64,000 bases of DNA from Paenibacillus foliorum (GTDB lineage Bacteria > Bacillota > Bacilli > Paenibacillales > NBRC-103111). Below, piece after piece: positions 17,974 through 26,349 of this stretch. Below the pieces are notes generated by a model. The model saw only the letters and a program-made list of their open reading frames with translations. It did not search any database and was not told where the DNA came from. The stretch spans positions 230,664 through 294,663 of the forward strand of contig NZ_WHOD01000109.1 of the NCBI RefSeq assembly GCF_013141765.1, read 5' to 3'. Made by a program: the position numbers and the translations under genes. Positions within the stretch are counted from its first letter, which is position 1. The number at the start of each line of letters is the position of its first letter.

Positions 17974-19296
17974 TCATTTTTGCCCTTCTGAAGGAGCCGA
18001 CTGTACTTTATCTTTATCTTTCAGTTGATTTTGACCAGATATTACAAGCTGCTCTCCTTCTTTGATGCCTGATAATACTTCCTGAAGGGGTTCATTTAAC
18101 CGTCCAATTTGAATTTTACGTTTCTCAACGGTGTCACTACCTGTCAGTACAAACACAAAATTATCTTCCCCATCTTTAAGCAGGCTTTGTGTTGGAATTG
18201 CGATAACCATTTGTTCTTCTTCATCCGTAAGCTGAACCCGTAATTTCATGCCTGGCTTCAAGCTTACATCATGATTCGGTACTTCAAGGTTTAATTCATA
18301 TGCCTTAGTCTGCGAATCCATGACAGGTGCTAGATAGCTTATTTCACCCTTATTTTTGCGGGAGGCTCCAGATAAATAATAAGTTAATTCCTTTTTCCCT
18401 CGCACATATTTGGTGGCATCCTCATTAAGCAGTGATTTTATCTTTATCGGATCCAGCTTTTGAATTAATCCTACGCTTGCACCGGCTGACACAGACATCC
18501 CCGGCTCTAAGGGCATCTCTGTTAAAGCGCCACTTACTGGAGCTTTGACCTCAAGGTATTCTATTACCTGATCCGCCTGCTGAAGCTCTAATTGGGCATT
18601 AATAAGAGGTAATTCCGAAACAGGTGCCGGTTCGATCTTTACCGTTGTTCTTTGCTTTTGCTTAAGCAGCTCCAAATCCATCTGTGCATTTTTCAATTGC
18701 GTTTGGGCTTGTTCAATTTGTGCTTTCGTAGCTAGCCCTTTATCATAATCATTTTTCATTTTATTAAGGCTTCTTTTCGAATCTTCCAGTCCTTGCTCCA
18801 TTTTTTTTATTGTATTAATAGTTTCAAGCCTGCTGTTTTCCTGAGAATTTCTAGCTTGCTCAAATTCTTTCTTGGCCCTTGCTTGCCCTTCCTGGACGCT
18901 TTTTAATGTCATAAGTGCTTTTTCTCTCTGCAACACTGCATCTGATGATTTTAAACGAAAAATGACTTCCCCTTCCTGCACCAATTCTCCGCGTTTCTTC
19001 AAAATTTGGTCAACATCCCCACCCGTTTTTGCATTTACAGTAACTTGAAAAGAAGACAGGACTTCTGCGCTTTGCTCTACCGGATCTCCGATTCTTTGCT
19101 TGGTAACAGTCGCTGTTTTAACAGCCTTGATTACATTTCCTTGACTGCCTGTTTGTTCTGGACTTGATGAATTGCGGATAGGACTCAAAACCTCCATGGC
19201 TGTACAACCGGCTATGACGGCTAAGCTAAGCCCCATAACGCCAAGCATCACCACGCTTCGCTGAACAAGACGCGACTTCAGTCTTTTTTGCTTCAT
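17974..19296 (-). CDS. Membrane-fusion (HlyD/RND-type) adaptor lipoprotein
   Basis: This 440-residue protein has a lipobox (LAVIAGC, Cys31), so it is probably lipid-anchored on the outer face of the membrane. It then has a biotinyl-lipoyl-like half (VNAKTGGDVDQILKKRGELV), a long coiled-coil hairpin (about residues 120-230, rich in Lys, Glu and Gln), the second lipoyl half (VKAPVSGALTEMPLEPGMSV), and beta-barrel and membrane-proximal domains. These are features of MacA/AcrA-type adaptors. No pump gene is adjacent; instead it follows polymer chain-length genes, so it may assist polysaccharide export. GAGGG precedes the ATG. Confidence 0.82.
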   Translation of the reverse strand: MKQKRLKSRLVQRSVVMLGVMGLSLAVIAGCTAMEVLSPIRNSSSPEQTGSQGNVIKAVKTATVTKQRIGDPVEQSAEVLSSFQVTVNAKTGGDVDQILKKRGELVQEGEVIFRLKSSDAVLQREKALMTLKSVQEGQARAKKEFEQARNSQENSRLETINTIKKMEQGLEDSKRSLNKMKNDYDKGLATKAQIEQAQTQLKNAQMDLELLKQKQRTTVKIEPAPVSELPLINAQLELQQADQVIEYLEVKAPVSGALTEMPLEPGMSVSAGASVGLIQKLDPIKIKSLLNEDATKYVRGKKELTYYLSGASRKNKGEISYLAPVMDSQTKAYELNLEVPNHDVSLKPGMKLRVQLTDEEEQMVIAIPTQSLLKDGEDNFVFVLTGSDTVEKRKIQIGRLNEPLQEVLSGIKEGEQLVISGQNQLKDKDKVQSAPSEGQK

Positions 19297-19342
19297 TAGT
19301 TAACTACCCTCTTTCATTAAAAGCATTTTTAACTTCATTAAG

Positions 19343-20008
19343 CTAATACAGATAGGCCGCCGCATCTTTGCTGTTCAATTTATTCAACACAACCCCCAAC
19401 AAATTCGCCTTAACATGAGTGAGATCATCTTTAATCTTTTTAGCAACATCGCGTTTAATCTTTCCATATTCGACAACAAGCAGTACACCATCACAGGTAG
19501 CCGCCATTATTTTAGCATCAGTTAAGGTTAAAGCAGGTGAAGTATCGAACAGAATAATATCGTAGTTCTGCTTCAATTCAACCAAAAGTGTACGCAAACG
19601 TTCAGATGCTAGCAATTCCGAAGGATTGGGCGGAATATGCCCGGATACGATAAGCGATAAATTATCGACAGGAGTTTCCCGAATAATTTCATTTATAGCA
19701 ATTTGATTGGCTAGAAAATTCGTTAGACCTCTGGTGTTATCAAGGTTAAATGCATGATGCAGTGAAGGCTTCCGTAGATCAGCGTCTACTAGCATTACTT
19801 TCTTTCCCGCCTGCGCATAGGCAACTGCTAAATTAAGAGCGGTTGACGTTCGACCCTCACCTTGATTGGCTGACGTAATCGTAATCGTTTTAACTACACG
19901 ATCAAAGGCTGAGAATTCAATATTAGTCCTTAAGGTTCTATACGCTTCAAAGGTAGGTGAATCAGGATCTATTATCATGATGTCGCTATTAGCTATTTGT
20001 CGTGGCAT
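19343..20008 (-). CDS. CpsD/CapB-type bacterial tyrosine kinase
   Basis: This 221-residue cytoplasmic BY-kinase is of the YwqD/EpsB/CapB type and regulates exopolysaccharide synthesis together with the membrane modulator encoded upstream. Walker A is QGEGRTST, with Arg where Lys is usual. Walker A' is VMLVDADLRKP and Walker B is IILFDTSPA. The C-terminus ends AAAYLY, so the tyrosine cluster is short compared with typical BY-kinases. The gene overlaps the modulator gene by 20 bp. The altered P-loop may lower activity or be tolerated; that is uncertain. Confidence 0.85.
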   Translation of the reverse strand: MPRQIANSDIMIIDPDSPTFEAYRTLRTNIEFSAFDRVVKTITITSANQGEGRTSTALNLAVAYAQAGKKVMLVDADLRKPSLHHAFNLDNTRGLTNFLANQIAINEIIRETPVDNLSLIVSGHIPPNPSELLASERLRTLLVELKQNYDIILFDTSPALTLTDAKIMAATCDGVLLVVEYGKIKRDVAKKIKDDLTHVKANLLGVVLNKLNSKDAAAYLY

Positions 20009-20750
20009 ATGGCTTCTCTCCTACCTGCTTTGGATTTCTTTTCCTTTTGGCAGACTTGAATTCTTTTGGTTTAACTTTGGTTATTACGGCTAAGGTAGGT
20101 AGCTCGAAAACAAGACGAATATCCTCTTTACTCTTAAGTGTATCGTCAATACTATCCAATAAAAGTGCGACCCCTATCCCAATTACTAGAGAAGCTACGA
20201 AGCTCATCAAAATATACTGATTCGATTGCTTATTAACGGGCCTTGGATTGTTCAGCATCTTGGCTTCATTTAATATAGCTATGTTATTGACCTTCAAAAT
20301 TTTAGGAATTTCTGTTTTAAAAACATCCGTGACGGCATTGACGACTTTTGCTGCCTTTTCGTAAGATGAATGCCGCGCAATAATTGTCATCAATTGTGTA
20401 CCATTAATACCGTTGACATCCACGATGGAGATGAGTTGTTCCGCCGACAAATTTAGATCTGGATATCGCTGAACCACCTTATCCATAATCGCGGGTGTTT
20501 TGATAATCTCTTTGTACGTATCGATCAGTGCAATGTTCATGCCTATTGCTCCAAAATCGATTTGTTCCCTTCCAATTTGATCTTGATCTACGGTTTGATT
20601 CACAATCAATTTATTGGATGCTTGATAAATAGGCTGATAAGTATTAGTGCTGTAGATGGCCACAGTAATTGTGGAGATAAGTACAAAAACAATAATTAGC
20701 CACAGCCGCTTCATAACAACTCTGAAATACTCTTTAAATTCGATCTCCAT
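19989..20750 (-). CDS. Wzz/YveK-type chain-length determinant and kinase modulator
   Basis: This 253-residue protein has two membrane helices (about residues 15-35, WLIIVFVLISTITVAIYST, and 175-195, ILMSFVASLVIGIGVALLLD) flanking an extracellular loop. The PRPVNKQSN segment before the second helix is the Wzz signature. It should set polymer length and activate the partner tyrosine kinase through its C-terminal tail. The frame opens at 20765, but GGGGG lies 7 nt before the ATG at 20750. A SinR-type box is about 208 bp upstream. Confidence 0.86.
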   Translation of the reverse strand: MEIEFKEYFRVVMKRLWLIIVFVLISTITVAIYSTNTYQPIYQASNKLIVNQTVDQDQIGREQIDFGAIGMNIALIDTYKEIIKTPAIMDKVVQRYPDLNLSAEQLISIVDVNGINGTQLMTIIARHSSYEKAAKVVNAVTDVFKTEIPKILKVNNIAILNEAKMLNNPRPVNKQSNQYILMSFVASLVIGIGVALLLDSIDDTLKSKEDIRLVFELPTLAVITKVKPKEFKSAKRKRNPKQVGEKPYATTNS

Positions 20751-20957
20751 TATTTTCCCCCACATAAAATTATTGTTGTAAACAAATTAGCAGCTCTGCC
20801 ATATATGTTTAAGATACAGTTTGTAACATGGACACACCCTAAATTTATGATACTTTTTGTATCGTGTCAATATTTTTATTTAAAATTGTCGATTTATCCA
20901 TTACCTAGTCAAATATGTGATGAATTTAACAATTTTTATTTAATAAATGGTTATATC

Positions 20958-20973
20958 GTTCTTTTTAGAGAAC
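20958..20973. promoter_or_regulatory. SinR-type operator before the chain-length/kinase operon
   Basis: GTTCTTTTTAGAGAAC contains GTTCTTT on the plus strand and GTTCTCT on the minus strand, both matching GTTCTYT. It is the only box seen in this intergenic region. Confidence 0.62.
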
Positions 20974-21082
20974 TATAATACTAGTCTATAGTGTACTTTT
21001 CCAGTTGTCAATTAAAAAATATACAATTTCACCAATAATTAATTCGTTATAAAGAAAAAAATGAAAATTTGTATGATTCAGC

Positions 21083-21128
21083 AAACAGAGGTGTTTCATC
21101 CGCATTCGCGGATAAAACACCTCTGTTT
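21083..21128 (-). terminator. Hairpin downstream of the SLH/beta-helix gene
   Basis: Long arms (21083-21096 with 21115-21128, and an inner 6-bp stem 21098-21103 with 21108-21113) form a strong hairpin with one mismatch. On the minus strand it is followed by only a short run of T residues, so termination of the SLH gene is likely but not textbook. Confidence 0.6.
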
Positions 21129-21222
21129 TCATTAAAATAGCTACAATTTGGATCAGCATCTGTTATTCCTAATCAACTACTTCTCCTTGATGGAATAGAT
21201 AGCGCACTTCCTAGCCCGTTTC

Positions 21223-23889
21223 TCATTTTTCCACATTGTTAATTTGGATGGTAGATTTCATAAGCTTGAGTTTGGCATTAGTTAATACATTATTTTCGAC
21301 CGTATACGGTGGGGCATCAGTCCCTGCATATTGGGTCGATATCCCTTCTGCTTCCAGATTGGATGTAATTGCATTGCCCCTTATTATAGCTTCTTGAACA
21401 GTTGATGAATAATCTTTCGTCCAATAATCGCCAATCATTACTAGATAATCAGTGGAATTTTCTAGCTTGTTAGCCGTTATCGTATTATTTTCGAATAAAA
21501 TCCTTTTTGCTTTTACTGCTTTTAGTACAAATCGCTTTTCTAGCATATCAAAGGTTGAATCTGACATTGCAAAATCAGCTTCTGGATGGGTAAGCAGAAT
21601 ACCTGTGTATACTTTAAAAGAACATTTGTTAAATATATATTTGCCGGGATTATCTAGTGTGACTATGCCTGTAGACTCCGAGGATGACTCGATTTCACAG
21701 TTGTTATAGGTAGCTGGAGGCAAGTTCAGACCACCTGCTCCAATTACCTTGAAATTATCGATTATACTGCCCTCAGATGCATCCCCAGTAATTCCACCCC
21801 CATACATCGTAATATTGCTAATATGAATAGGGTTCACCCATAAGGACATTTCTGATTCGATTTTGTTATTATACATAGTAATATTCGATGCCGTGATCCC
21901 GAAAGGCACTGTGCTGCTGACTATAAAATTCGAGTCTGTAAAAGTCATACCGTCAATATTTAGGTTAGGCCCTTCCAAATGAGTAGAGCCATCATTCATA
22001 CGGTTACCTTCAAACTTTATGTCATGATAGGCAAAAATATTGGATCCGTCGAAATGGTTATCTTTAATCAGCGCTGACGTAAATGGAGGTGATACAGCTA
22101 GACCTATTTTAGTTTTAGAGCTTAAGTGGTTTCCTTCAACTGTTGCATTTTGACCATCATACAGGATAACATCGTAGGCTGCGTTATTATAAAAATTATT
22201 GTTTTTTATAAAAATGTTGCTATTTAAAAATCCATTTTCACCATAGCCAGCTTCTACATCTATCCCGGCTTGGGGGGCCGTGCCTTTAATATCGTGGAGC
22301 TCATTATTTATGATCGTAATATGGTCTCCACCAGCGATAGTAATACCTTGTCTGCGATTAAAGGCAAACTCTGAGTTCTTTACAACCACATTTTTCGAGA
22401 CAGCCCGCTGCCATACTTCTATGTAGGCTGCCGAACTCTTTGATTGATTAAAGACAGCATAAAAATAGCTTGCTCCCTCAGGTATTTGAATAATTTGGCG
22501 CACCTTTTGATCCATCAAACGATTCATGAATGTCCCGTCTTCTTTGTAAAAGTAAACATCGAATATATTAGTGAGCTTCTGACCATTAGAAAATTCGAAT
22601 TCTCGTTCCTTCTTAAATACAGGATTATTGAAATTTATTGCACCTTGAAACCGAATTTTCGTAGGATCAGATACAAAATCACCCTTCTCGTCTATTGCGC
22701 CAGAAACAAAGCTTTTTTCATATAGATCTTGAATGAGTGTACCGCTTCCACCGATGATTAATCCGTCACCTGTAAAATTGACGCCCTTTACTCCATCTAT
22801 AGTAAGGTTATTGGCACCTTCTGTTACAATTCCATATCCTCCTTCATGTGTACCCCCGCCTGAGTAGTCATGTGAATCTTTGTCCCCCCTGTAGATTCCA
22901 CCTTTTAGAGTCACATTATCTGCTCCATATCCAATATGCAAAGTATGATATCCACCGAATCCATTTGTTTCTTTTTGAATAATTGCATTATCATCCAATT
23001 CAAATGTCATATTAGGAACCATATTAATACGTGCGCTTGTATCCACATATAATTTAGGATCCTGCTTTTTAATCAGATACGTCCCCTCTGGTACCTTGAA
23101 GGTTGTTTTCCCATTTTCATGTGCCCATTTCAAAGCTTCATTAAAACCTTGTGTGGTTTCCACAGGGTGGGTACCATCCTTGTAGATGCCCCAATCTGCC
23201 GTTATTAAACTGTAAGTAGCGTCAGCGTCTGGAGCTGGCTTTGATAGATCTTTTGAAATGTTAATGGCAAAAGGTATTTTCTTCTCAAGTACCCTGGCTA
23301 AGACAACAGAAAATTCTGCTCTCGTTATAGCTTTTTCCGGTTCAAACGTATTCAAGGACGTTCCTTCTATGAGCTCATTTACAACCAGCTTGTTAACCAG
23401 ATCATAAGCCCAATAGCTGGGGGCAGCATCCTTAAAGGATTGAGCCGCGACACCGTCCCTAAGTTTAAAAGCTTTGCTAAAAAGCACAGCCGCTTCCGCC
23501 CTTGTAATATTATTTTCTGGGCGGAAGGATCCATCAGCATATCCCGATAAAAGACCATTTTGATAAGCTATCATAATGTCATCTCTTGACCAATGTGAAA
23601 GCGATACATCTCTAAAGGGTAGTGAACCCATAACCTTACCTGCTTTCAAGCCTAACATACGAACCAATACAGCTACCGACTCTGCCCGCGAAATGGGATT
23701 TTCTGTTCGAAAGGTTCCATCAGCATAACCGTTGATCAGCTTCTTCTCCGTTAACAGCTCAATCTCCTTTGTGGCCCAGTGCTCTTCACCTACATCCTTA
23801 AAAACAGATTGCGAATATACTTTTTCATTAGTCATTATTAACGGAAACACTAGAATTAGCAGTAGCAGCGACCTAAGAATCTTTTTCAC
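21223..23889 (-). CDS. S-layer-anchored parallel beta-helix protein
   Basis: This 888-residue exported protein starts with GTG, with AAAGGTG upstream. It has a signal peptide (KKILRSLLLLILVFPLIMT) and three SLH repeats at about residues 30-75, 92-135 and 152-198, with the motifs INGYADGTFR and LSGYADGSFRPEN. After a linker comes a right-handed beta-helix of the Pectate_lyase_3/NosD kind. Repeated GI/VTI...NN and IKNNNFYNNAAYDV turns run to the C-terminus. It is probably fixed to pyruvylated wall polymer and may bind or cleave polysaccharide, perhaps the polymer made by the nearby genes. The active site was not identified, and a SinR-type box precedes it. Confidence 0.82.
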   Translation of the reverse strand: MKKILRSLLLLILVFPLIMTNEKVYSQSVFKDVGEEHWATKEIELLTEKKLINGYADGTFRTENPISRAESVAVLVRMLGLKAGKVMGSLPFRDVSLSHWSRDDIMIAYQNGLLSGYADGSFRPENNITRAEAAVLFSKAFKLRDGVAAQSFKDAAPSYWAYDLVNKLVVNELIEGTSLNTFEPEKAITRAEFSVVLARVLEKKIPFAINISKDLSKPAPDADATYSLITADWGIYKDGTHPVETTQGFNEALKWAHENGKTTFKVPEGTYLIKKQDPKLYVDTSARINMVPNMTFELDDNAIIQKETNGFGGYHTLHIGYGADNVTLKGGIYRGDKDSHDYSGGGTHEGGYGIVTEGANNLTIDGVKGVNFTGDGLIIGGSGTLIQDLYEKSFVSGAIDEKGDFVSDPTKIRFQGAINFNNPVFKKEREFEFSNGQKLTNIFDVYFYKEDGTFMNRLMDQKVRQIIQIPEGASYFYAVFNQSKSSAAYIEVWQRAVSKNVVVKNSEFAFNRRQGITIAGGDHITIINNELHDIKGTAPQAGIDVEAGYGENGFLNSNIFIKNNNFYNNAAYDVILYDGQNATVEGNHLSSKTKIGLAVSPPFTSALIKDNHFDGSNIFAYHDIKFEGNRMNDGSTHLEGPNLNIDGMTFTDSNFIVSSTVPFGITASNITMYNNKIESEMSLWVNPIHISNITMYGGGITGDASEGSIIDNFKVIGAGGLNLPPATYNNCEIESSSESTGIVTLDNPGKYIFNKCSFKVYTGILLTHPEADFAMSDSTFDMLEKRFVLKAVKAKRILFENNTITANKLENSTDYLVMIGDYWTKDYSSTVQEAIIRGNAITSNLEAEGISTQYAGTDAPPYTVENNVLTNAKLKLMKSTIQINNVEK

Positions 23890-24211
23890 TAGAGTTCACC
23901 TTTCTTAATAAAAGATTTATAGTATACCCGATTATTGTACAGTATGACGACTAAGGATTTTGTTATAATTTAGAACATAGGATATGTAATTTATTCGGTA
24001 CCGTTTCTTGTTTCCTTTAGATACCGATAAAGTTCTTTATAAAGAACGAAATTGGTGGTATACTCTTTAAAACATCTGTAAATAAACTAAGCAAGGAGCA
24101 TTTAAGCAAATAAAGGGAGAGTACGGGGCATAGCTTTATTGAAGTCATGCGAGGATGGATCTTGGGTATCACCTTGCAGTTGCAGACCAAAAGTCGCCCC
24201 TACCCTACAGG
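23890..24211. promoter_or_regulatory. Intergenic region upstream of the SLH gene
   Basis: This 322-bp gene-free stretch carries the SinR-type box at 24032-24047, about 143 bp before the SLH start. The part nearest the protease gene shows no clear terminator or reading frame. Confidence 0.5.
24032..24047. promoter_or_regulatory. SinR-type operator before the SLH/beta-helix gene
   Basis: GTTCTTTATAAAGAAC is a perfect 16-bp palindrome with GTTCTTT in both directions, the most symmetric of the six boxes in the window. Confidence 0.65.
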
Positions 24212-24868
24212 CTACTCCTTTGCACGTTGAAGGAATTTATTGACTCTTTGAGCTGTAATGGCAAAATTAATGTTAGCCTCCTGCAGCGACTTTTCCGTTG
24301 TAACACCTATGACCTCACCGTATAAGTTGGATACAACACCACCGGATGATCCAAAGTTAATTTTAGCATCAAACTGAATTCTCTCCGGTCTGAATGCGCT
24401 TACAATTCCTTTCGAAATAGAAAAGTCAAACCCTGTTGGATTCCCTGCTACGATAACAGATTGCCCCACATAGGCCAATTCCTGCAGAGGCAAATAATTG
24501 TCATTGCTGCACGGCGTGCGGAACAAAGCAAGATCCGAATACTCCTCCTGCCTCACTAATTTCGCACTGCACGTCAATTCCTTGTAGGTTCGGAAGCTAA
24601 TAACAGAATTGTTATTTTTAACGACGTGATAGTTAGTCAAAATAAGATCAGAAGCTACGAAAAAACCTGAGCCGGATGATACCGAATTGGGTTCTATTTT
24701 AACAGTTGCTTGCAGCAATTTCTGCGCAGTCAGAATCGACTGTTGTTCTTCGGATTGGAAGTTAGCATTAGTATCTTCAGACCATGTAAAAAAAAGCATC
24801 ACCAGCAATGAGAAAATGATTCGAAGGTATTTAGCGAAATTAACAGCTTGCAACACTTTCCTTCTCAT
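24212..24868 (-). CDS. Secreted trypsin-like serine protease
   Basis: This 218-residue protein has an N-terminal hydrophobic segment (residues 15-32) acting as signal or anchor and a chymotrypsin fold like HtrA/DegP proteases. The triad is visible as His in LTNYHVV, Asp in EYSDLALF and Ser in NFGSSGGVV. There is no PDZ domain, so it is shorter than HtrA. GGAGGG lies 6 nt before the ATG. It sits between the SLH gene and the spore germination genes and could serve either; its substrate is unknown. Confidence 0.8.
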   Translation of the reverse strand: MRRKVLQAVNFAKYLRIIFSLLVMLFFTWSEDTNANFQSEEQQSILTAQKLLQATVKIEPNSVSSGSGFFVASDLILTNYHVVKNNNSVISFRTYKELTCSAKLVRQEEYSDLALFRTPCSNDNYLPLQELAYVGQSVIVAGNPTGFDFSISKGIVSAFRPERIQFDAKINFGSSGGVVSNLYGEVIGVTTEKSLQEANINFAITAQRVNKFLQRAKE

Positions 24869-25000
24869 ATCCGACCCTCCCTCTACCTAGTAATTATTTT
24901 ACTTTGCCAACTACTGGCTGATGGTAGGACCGGGAAGAAATAAAAGAGATGAGACTAAAGGCAGAGTCCTTCCCGCTCGACTTGAGAAGAACCCTTACCT

Positions 25001-25453
25001 TCAAGAATATTTCACATCAATTTCATAAAACTGCTCATCCTTGCTTTGTTTTCGAATATGTAGTTGCAAGCTTCCGTCCTTGTAAATCGCTTTGCAGCTG
25101 GTAGGAATAACAGGATGAGGAAGCCGGATCAATTGAAACTTATCATGAGCATTCCCCTCCAGCTTTACTTGATTGATTGATACATAGGTTTTGATAGTTT
25201 TAGCCTCTGTTTTGTCCGGTATATTAATCTTCATAATGAGAGCATGTTCGGTTTCTGCTATCTCTGTATCATACTCCCCCCCTGCGGATTGGTTTAAGGG
25301 TTGTATAGATTGTTTCAATATATCTTGTACGTATTGCTCAACCCATGTCGAGCCATCGTTCTTATTTCTGGATACCTGGGGTAACCGTCCACCAAAAGAT
25401 TCTTCGAATTTTTTCCAATTAAATACAGAAAAAGGATTGTTGTTATTATCCAT
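25001..25453 (-). CDS. Hsp20/alpha-crystallin-like protein, possibly GerT-like
   Basis: This 150-residue protein has a C-terminal half (residues 55-150) that looks like an alpha-crystallin beta-sandwich: ALIMKINIPD, VSINQVKLEGN and LPHPVIPTSCKAIYKDGSLQLHI. The N-terminal half is polar. It sits directly downstream of the gerP operon, and Bacillus has an Hsp20-like spore germination protein, GerT. A coat-related role is therefore an inference from context. GGGAG precedes the ATG at 25453. Confidence 0.65.
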   Translation of the reverse strand: MDNNNNPFSVFNWKKFEESFGGRLPQVSRNKNDGSTWVEQYVQDILKQSIQPLNQSAGGEYDTEIAETEHALIMKINIPDKTEAKTIKTYVSINQVKLEGNAHDKFQLIRLPHPVIPTSCKAIYKDGSLQLHIRKQSKDEQFYEIDVKYS

Positions 25454-25508
25454 ATAGAATGATCTCCCTTAAACCATTTAGTACACCCCTAGAAGCTCAC
25501 ATTATCCC

Positions 25509-25721
25509 TTATACGCTAGTGGTTGGCTGGTCAATTAATGAACGCTCTAGAACATTGTTTATGCTTACTCCGTTTAAGGTATTTACCAAATTTCCGATAT
25601 TCCCCCCACCTTGCCCTTCAACCGTTCTGCTGCTGCTCGTTGGAGAAATGCTTAACGTATCTCCGAAATTCACTGTCCCGCTATTACTGTTAATATTTAC
25701 AGACTGAACAATTGAAGGCAA
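25509..25721 (-). CDS. gerPF: Spore germination protein GerPF
   Basis: The 70-residue product matches GerPF/GerPA proteins: MPSIVQSVNINSNSGTVNFG at the start, followed by DTLSISPTSS, and a C-terminal helix. These small proteins sit in the spore coat and help nutrient germinants reach their receptors. The start is TTG at 25721 with GGGAGGGGG 5-6 nt upstream. It is the last gerP gene in the operon. Confidence 0.85.
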   Translation of the reverse strand: MPSIVQSVNINSNSGTVNFGDTLSISPTSSSRTVEGQGGGNIGNLVNTLNGVSINNVLERSLIDQPTTSV

Positions 25722-25755
25722 GTAAGCCCCCTCCCAACTGAATATGCATATTTCA

Positions 25756-26151
25756 TCAAGGCCTTTCTTTTAGTAAATGCCGGATATGCTTAATCCGTGA
25801 CTGGGCGTATAAAGTTTCACTGGATCCAATATGGACAATTGCTGAGGCGGATACCAGAAACACGGATATTTTATTTACGACTATATGGGGTGATTCATTA
25901 ATTCTCATCAGTTGAACGTTTTCATCTATTACAGGTGCCTCGAGAGGAATGGAGAAAATAGCGTATTCGCTGAAATCAAATTCTTTTTCAAGAAATATAG
26001 CTTTCTCACGCTGTACAGCAATCGCATAATTGAATGGAGCCATATTCTCCGAGTCGCCAACTTCAAAGACTGTAGCTTCTCCTACCGTATTTATTTTAAT
26101 AGTGCCAATCGATGATATTCTGTTGTTCAAAGACCGCGCCCCCTTATCCAT
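25756..26151 (-). CDS. gerPE: Spore germination protein GerPE
   Basis: This 131-residue protein resembles GerPE, with ISSIGTIKINTVGEATVFEV and GDSENMAPFNYAIAVQREKA near the N-terminus. It is part of the coat permeability system. The ATG at 26151 has its AAGAGGG very close (about 3 nt). A TTG seven codons in has a better-spaced AAGGGGG, so the start may be internal. It follows gerPD by 24 nt. Confidence 0.8.
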   Translation of the reverse strand: MDKGARSLNNRISSIGTIKINTVGEATVFEVGDSENMAPFNYAIAVQREKAIFLEKEFDFSEYAIFSIPLEAPVIDENVQLMRINESPHIVVNKISVFLVSASAIVHIGSSETLYAQSRIKHIRHLLKERP

Positions 26152-26175
26152 TACCCTCTTGGATCTGCGATTTTC

Positions 26176-26349
26176 CTACCCAACAAAAGGAATGGTAACA
26201 CCGATAATGACCTTCTCAGGCGGTGTGTCAAAAGCGCTAATCAAGGAGATCGAACGAATGTCTCCGACCATAAAAGTTGATGAGCTGCTCAAGTACGAAA
26301 TTTCTATATAATCCACTACAACGCCTCCATTAATTACAGTGAACTCCAT
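26176..26349 (-). CDS. gerPD: Spore germination protein GerPD
   Basis: A short reverse-strand frame encodes 57 residues that fit GerPD: FTVINGGVVVDYIEI, SSSSTFMVGDI and FDTPPEKVIIG. The ATG at 26349 follows directly after the gerPC stop codon (26350-26352), so the two are translationally coupled. This completes the gerPA-F set. Confidence 0.85.
   Translation of the reverse strand: MEFTVINGGVVVDYIEISYLSSSSTFMVGDIRSISLISAFDTPPEKVIIGVTIPFVG

Larger units (their letters stand above)
20751..21222. promoter_or_regulatory. Intergenic region with operator and terminator
   Basis: This gene-free stretch of 472 bp is AT-rich. It contains the SinR-type box at 20958-20973 facing the chain-length operon and the hairpin at 21083-21128 behind the SLH gene. 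No coding frame is supported. Confidence 0.55.
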
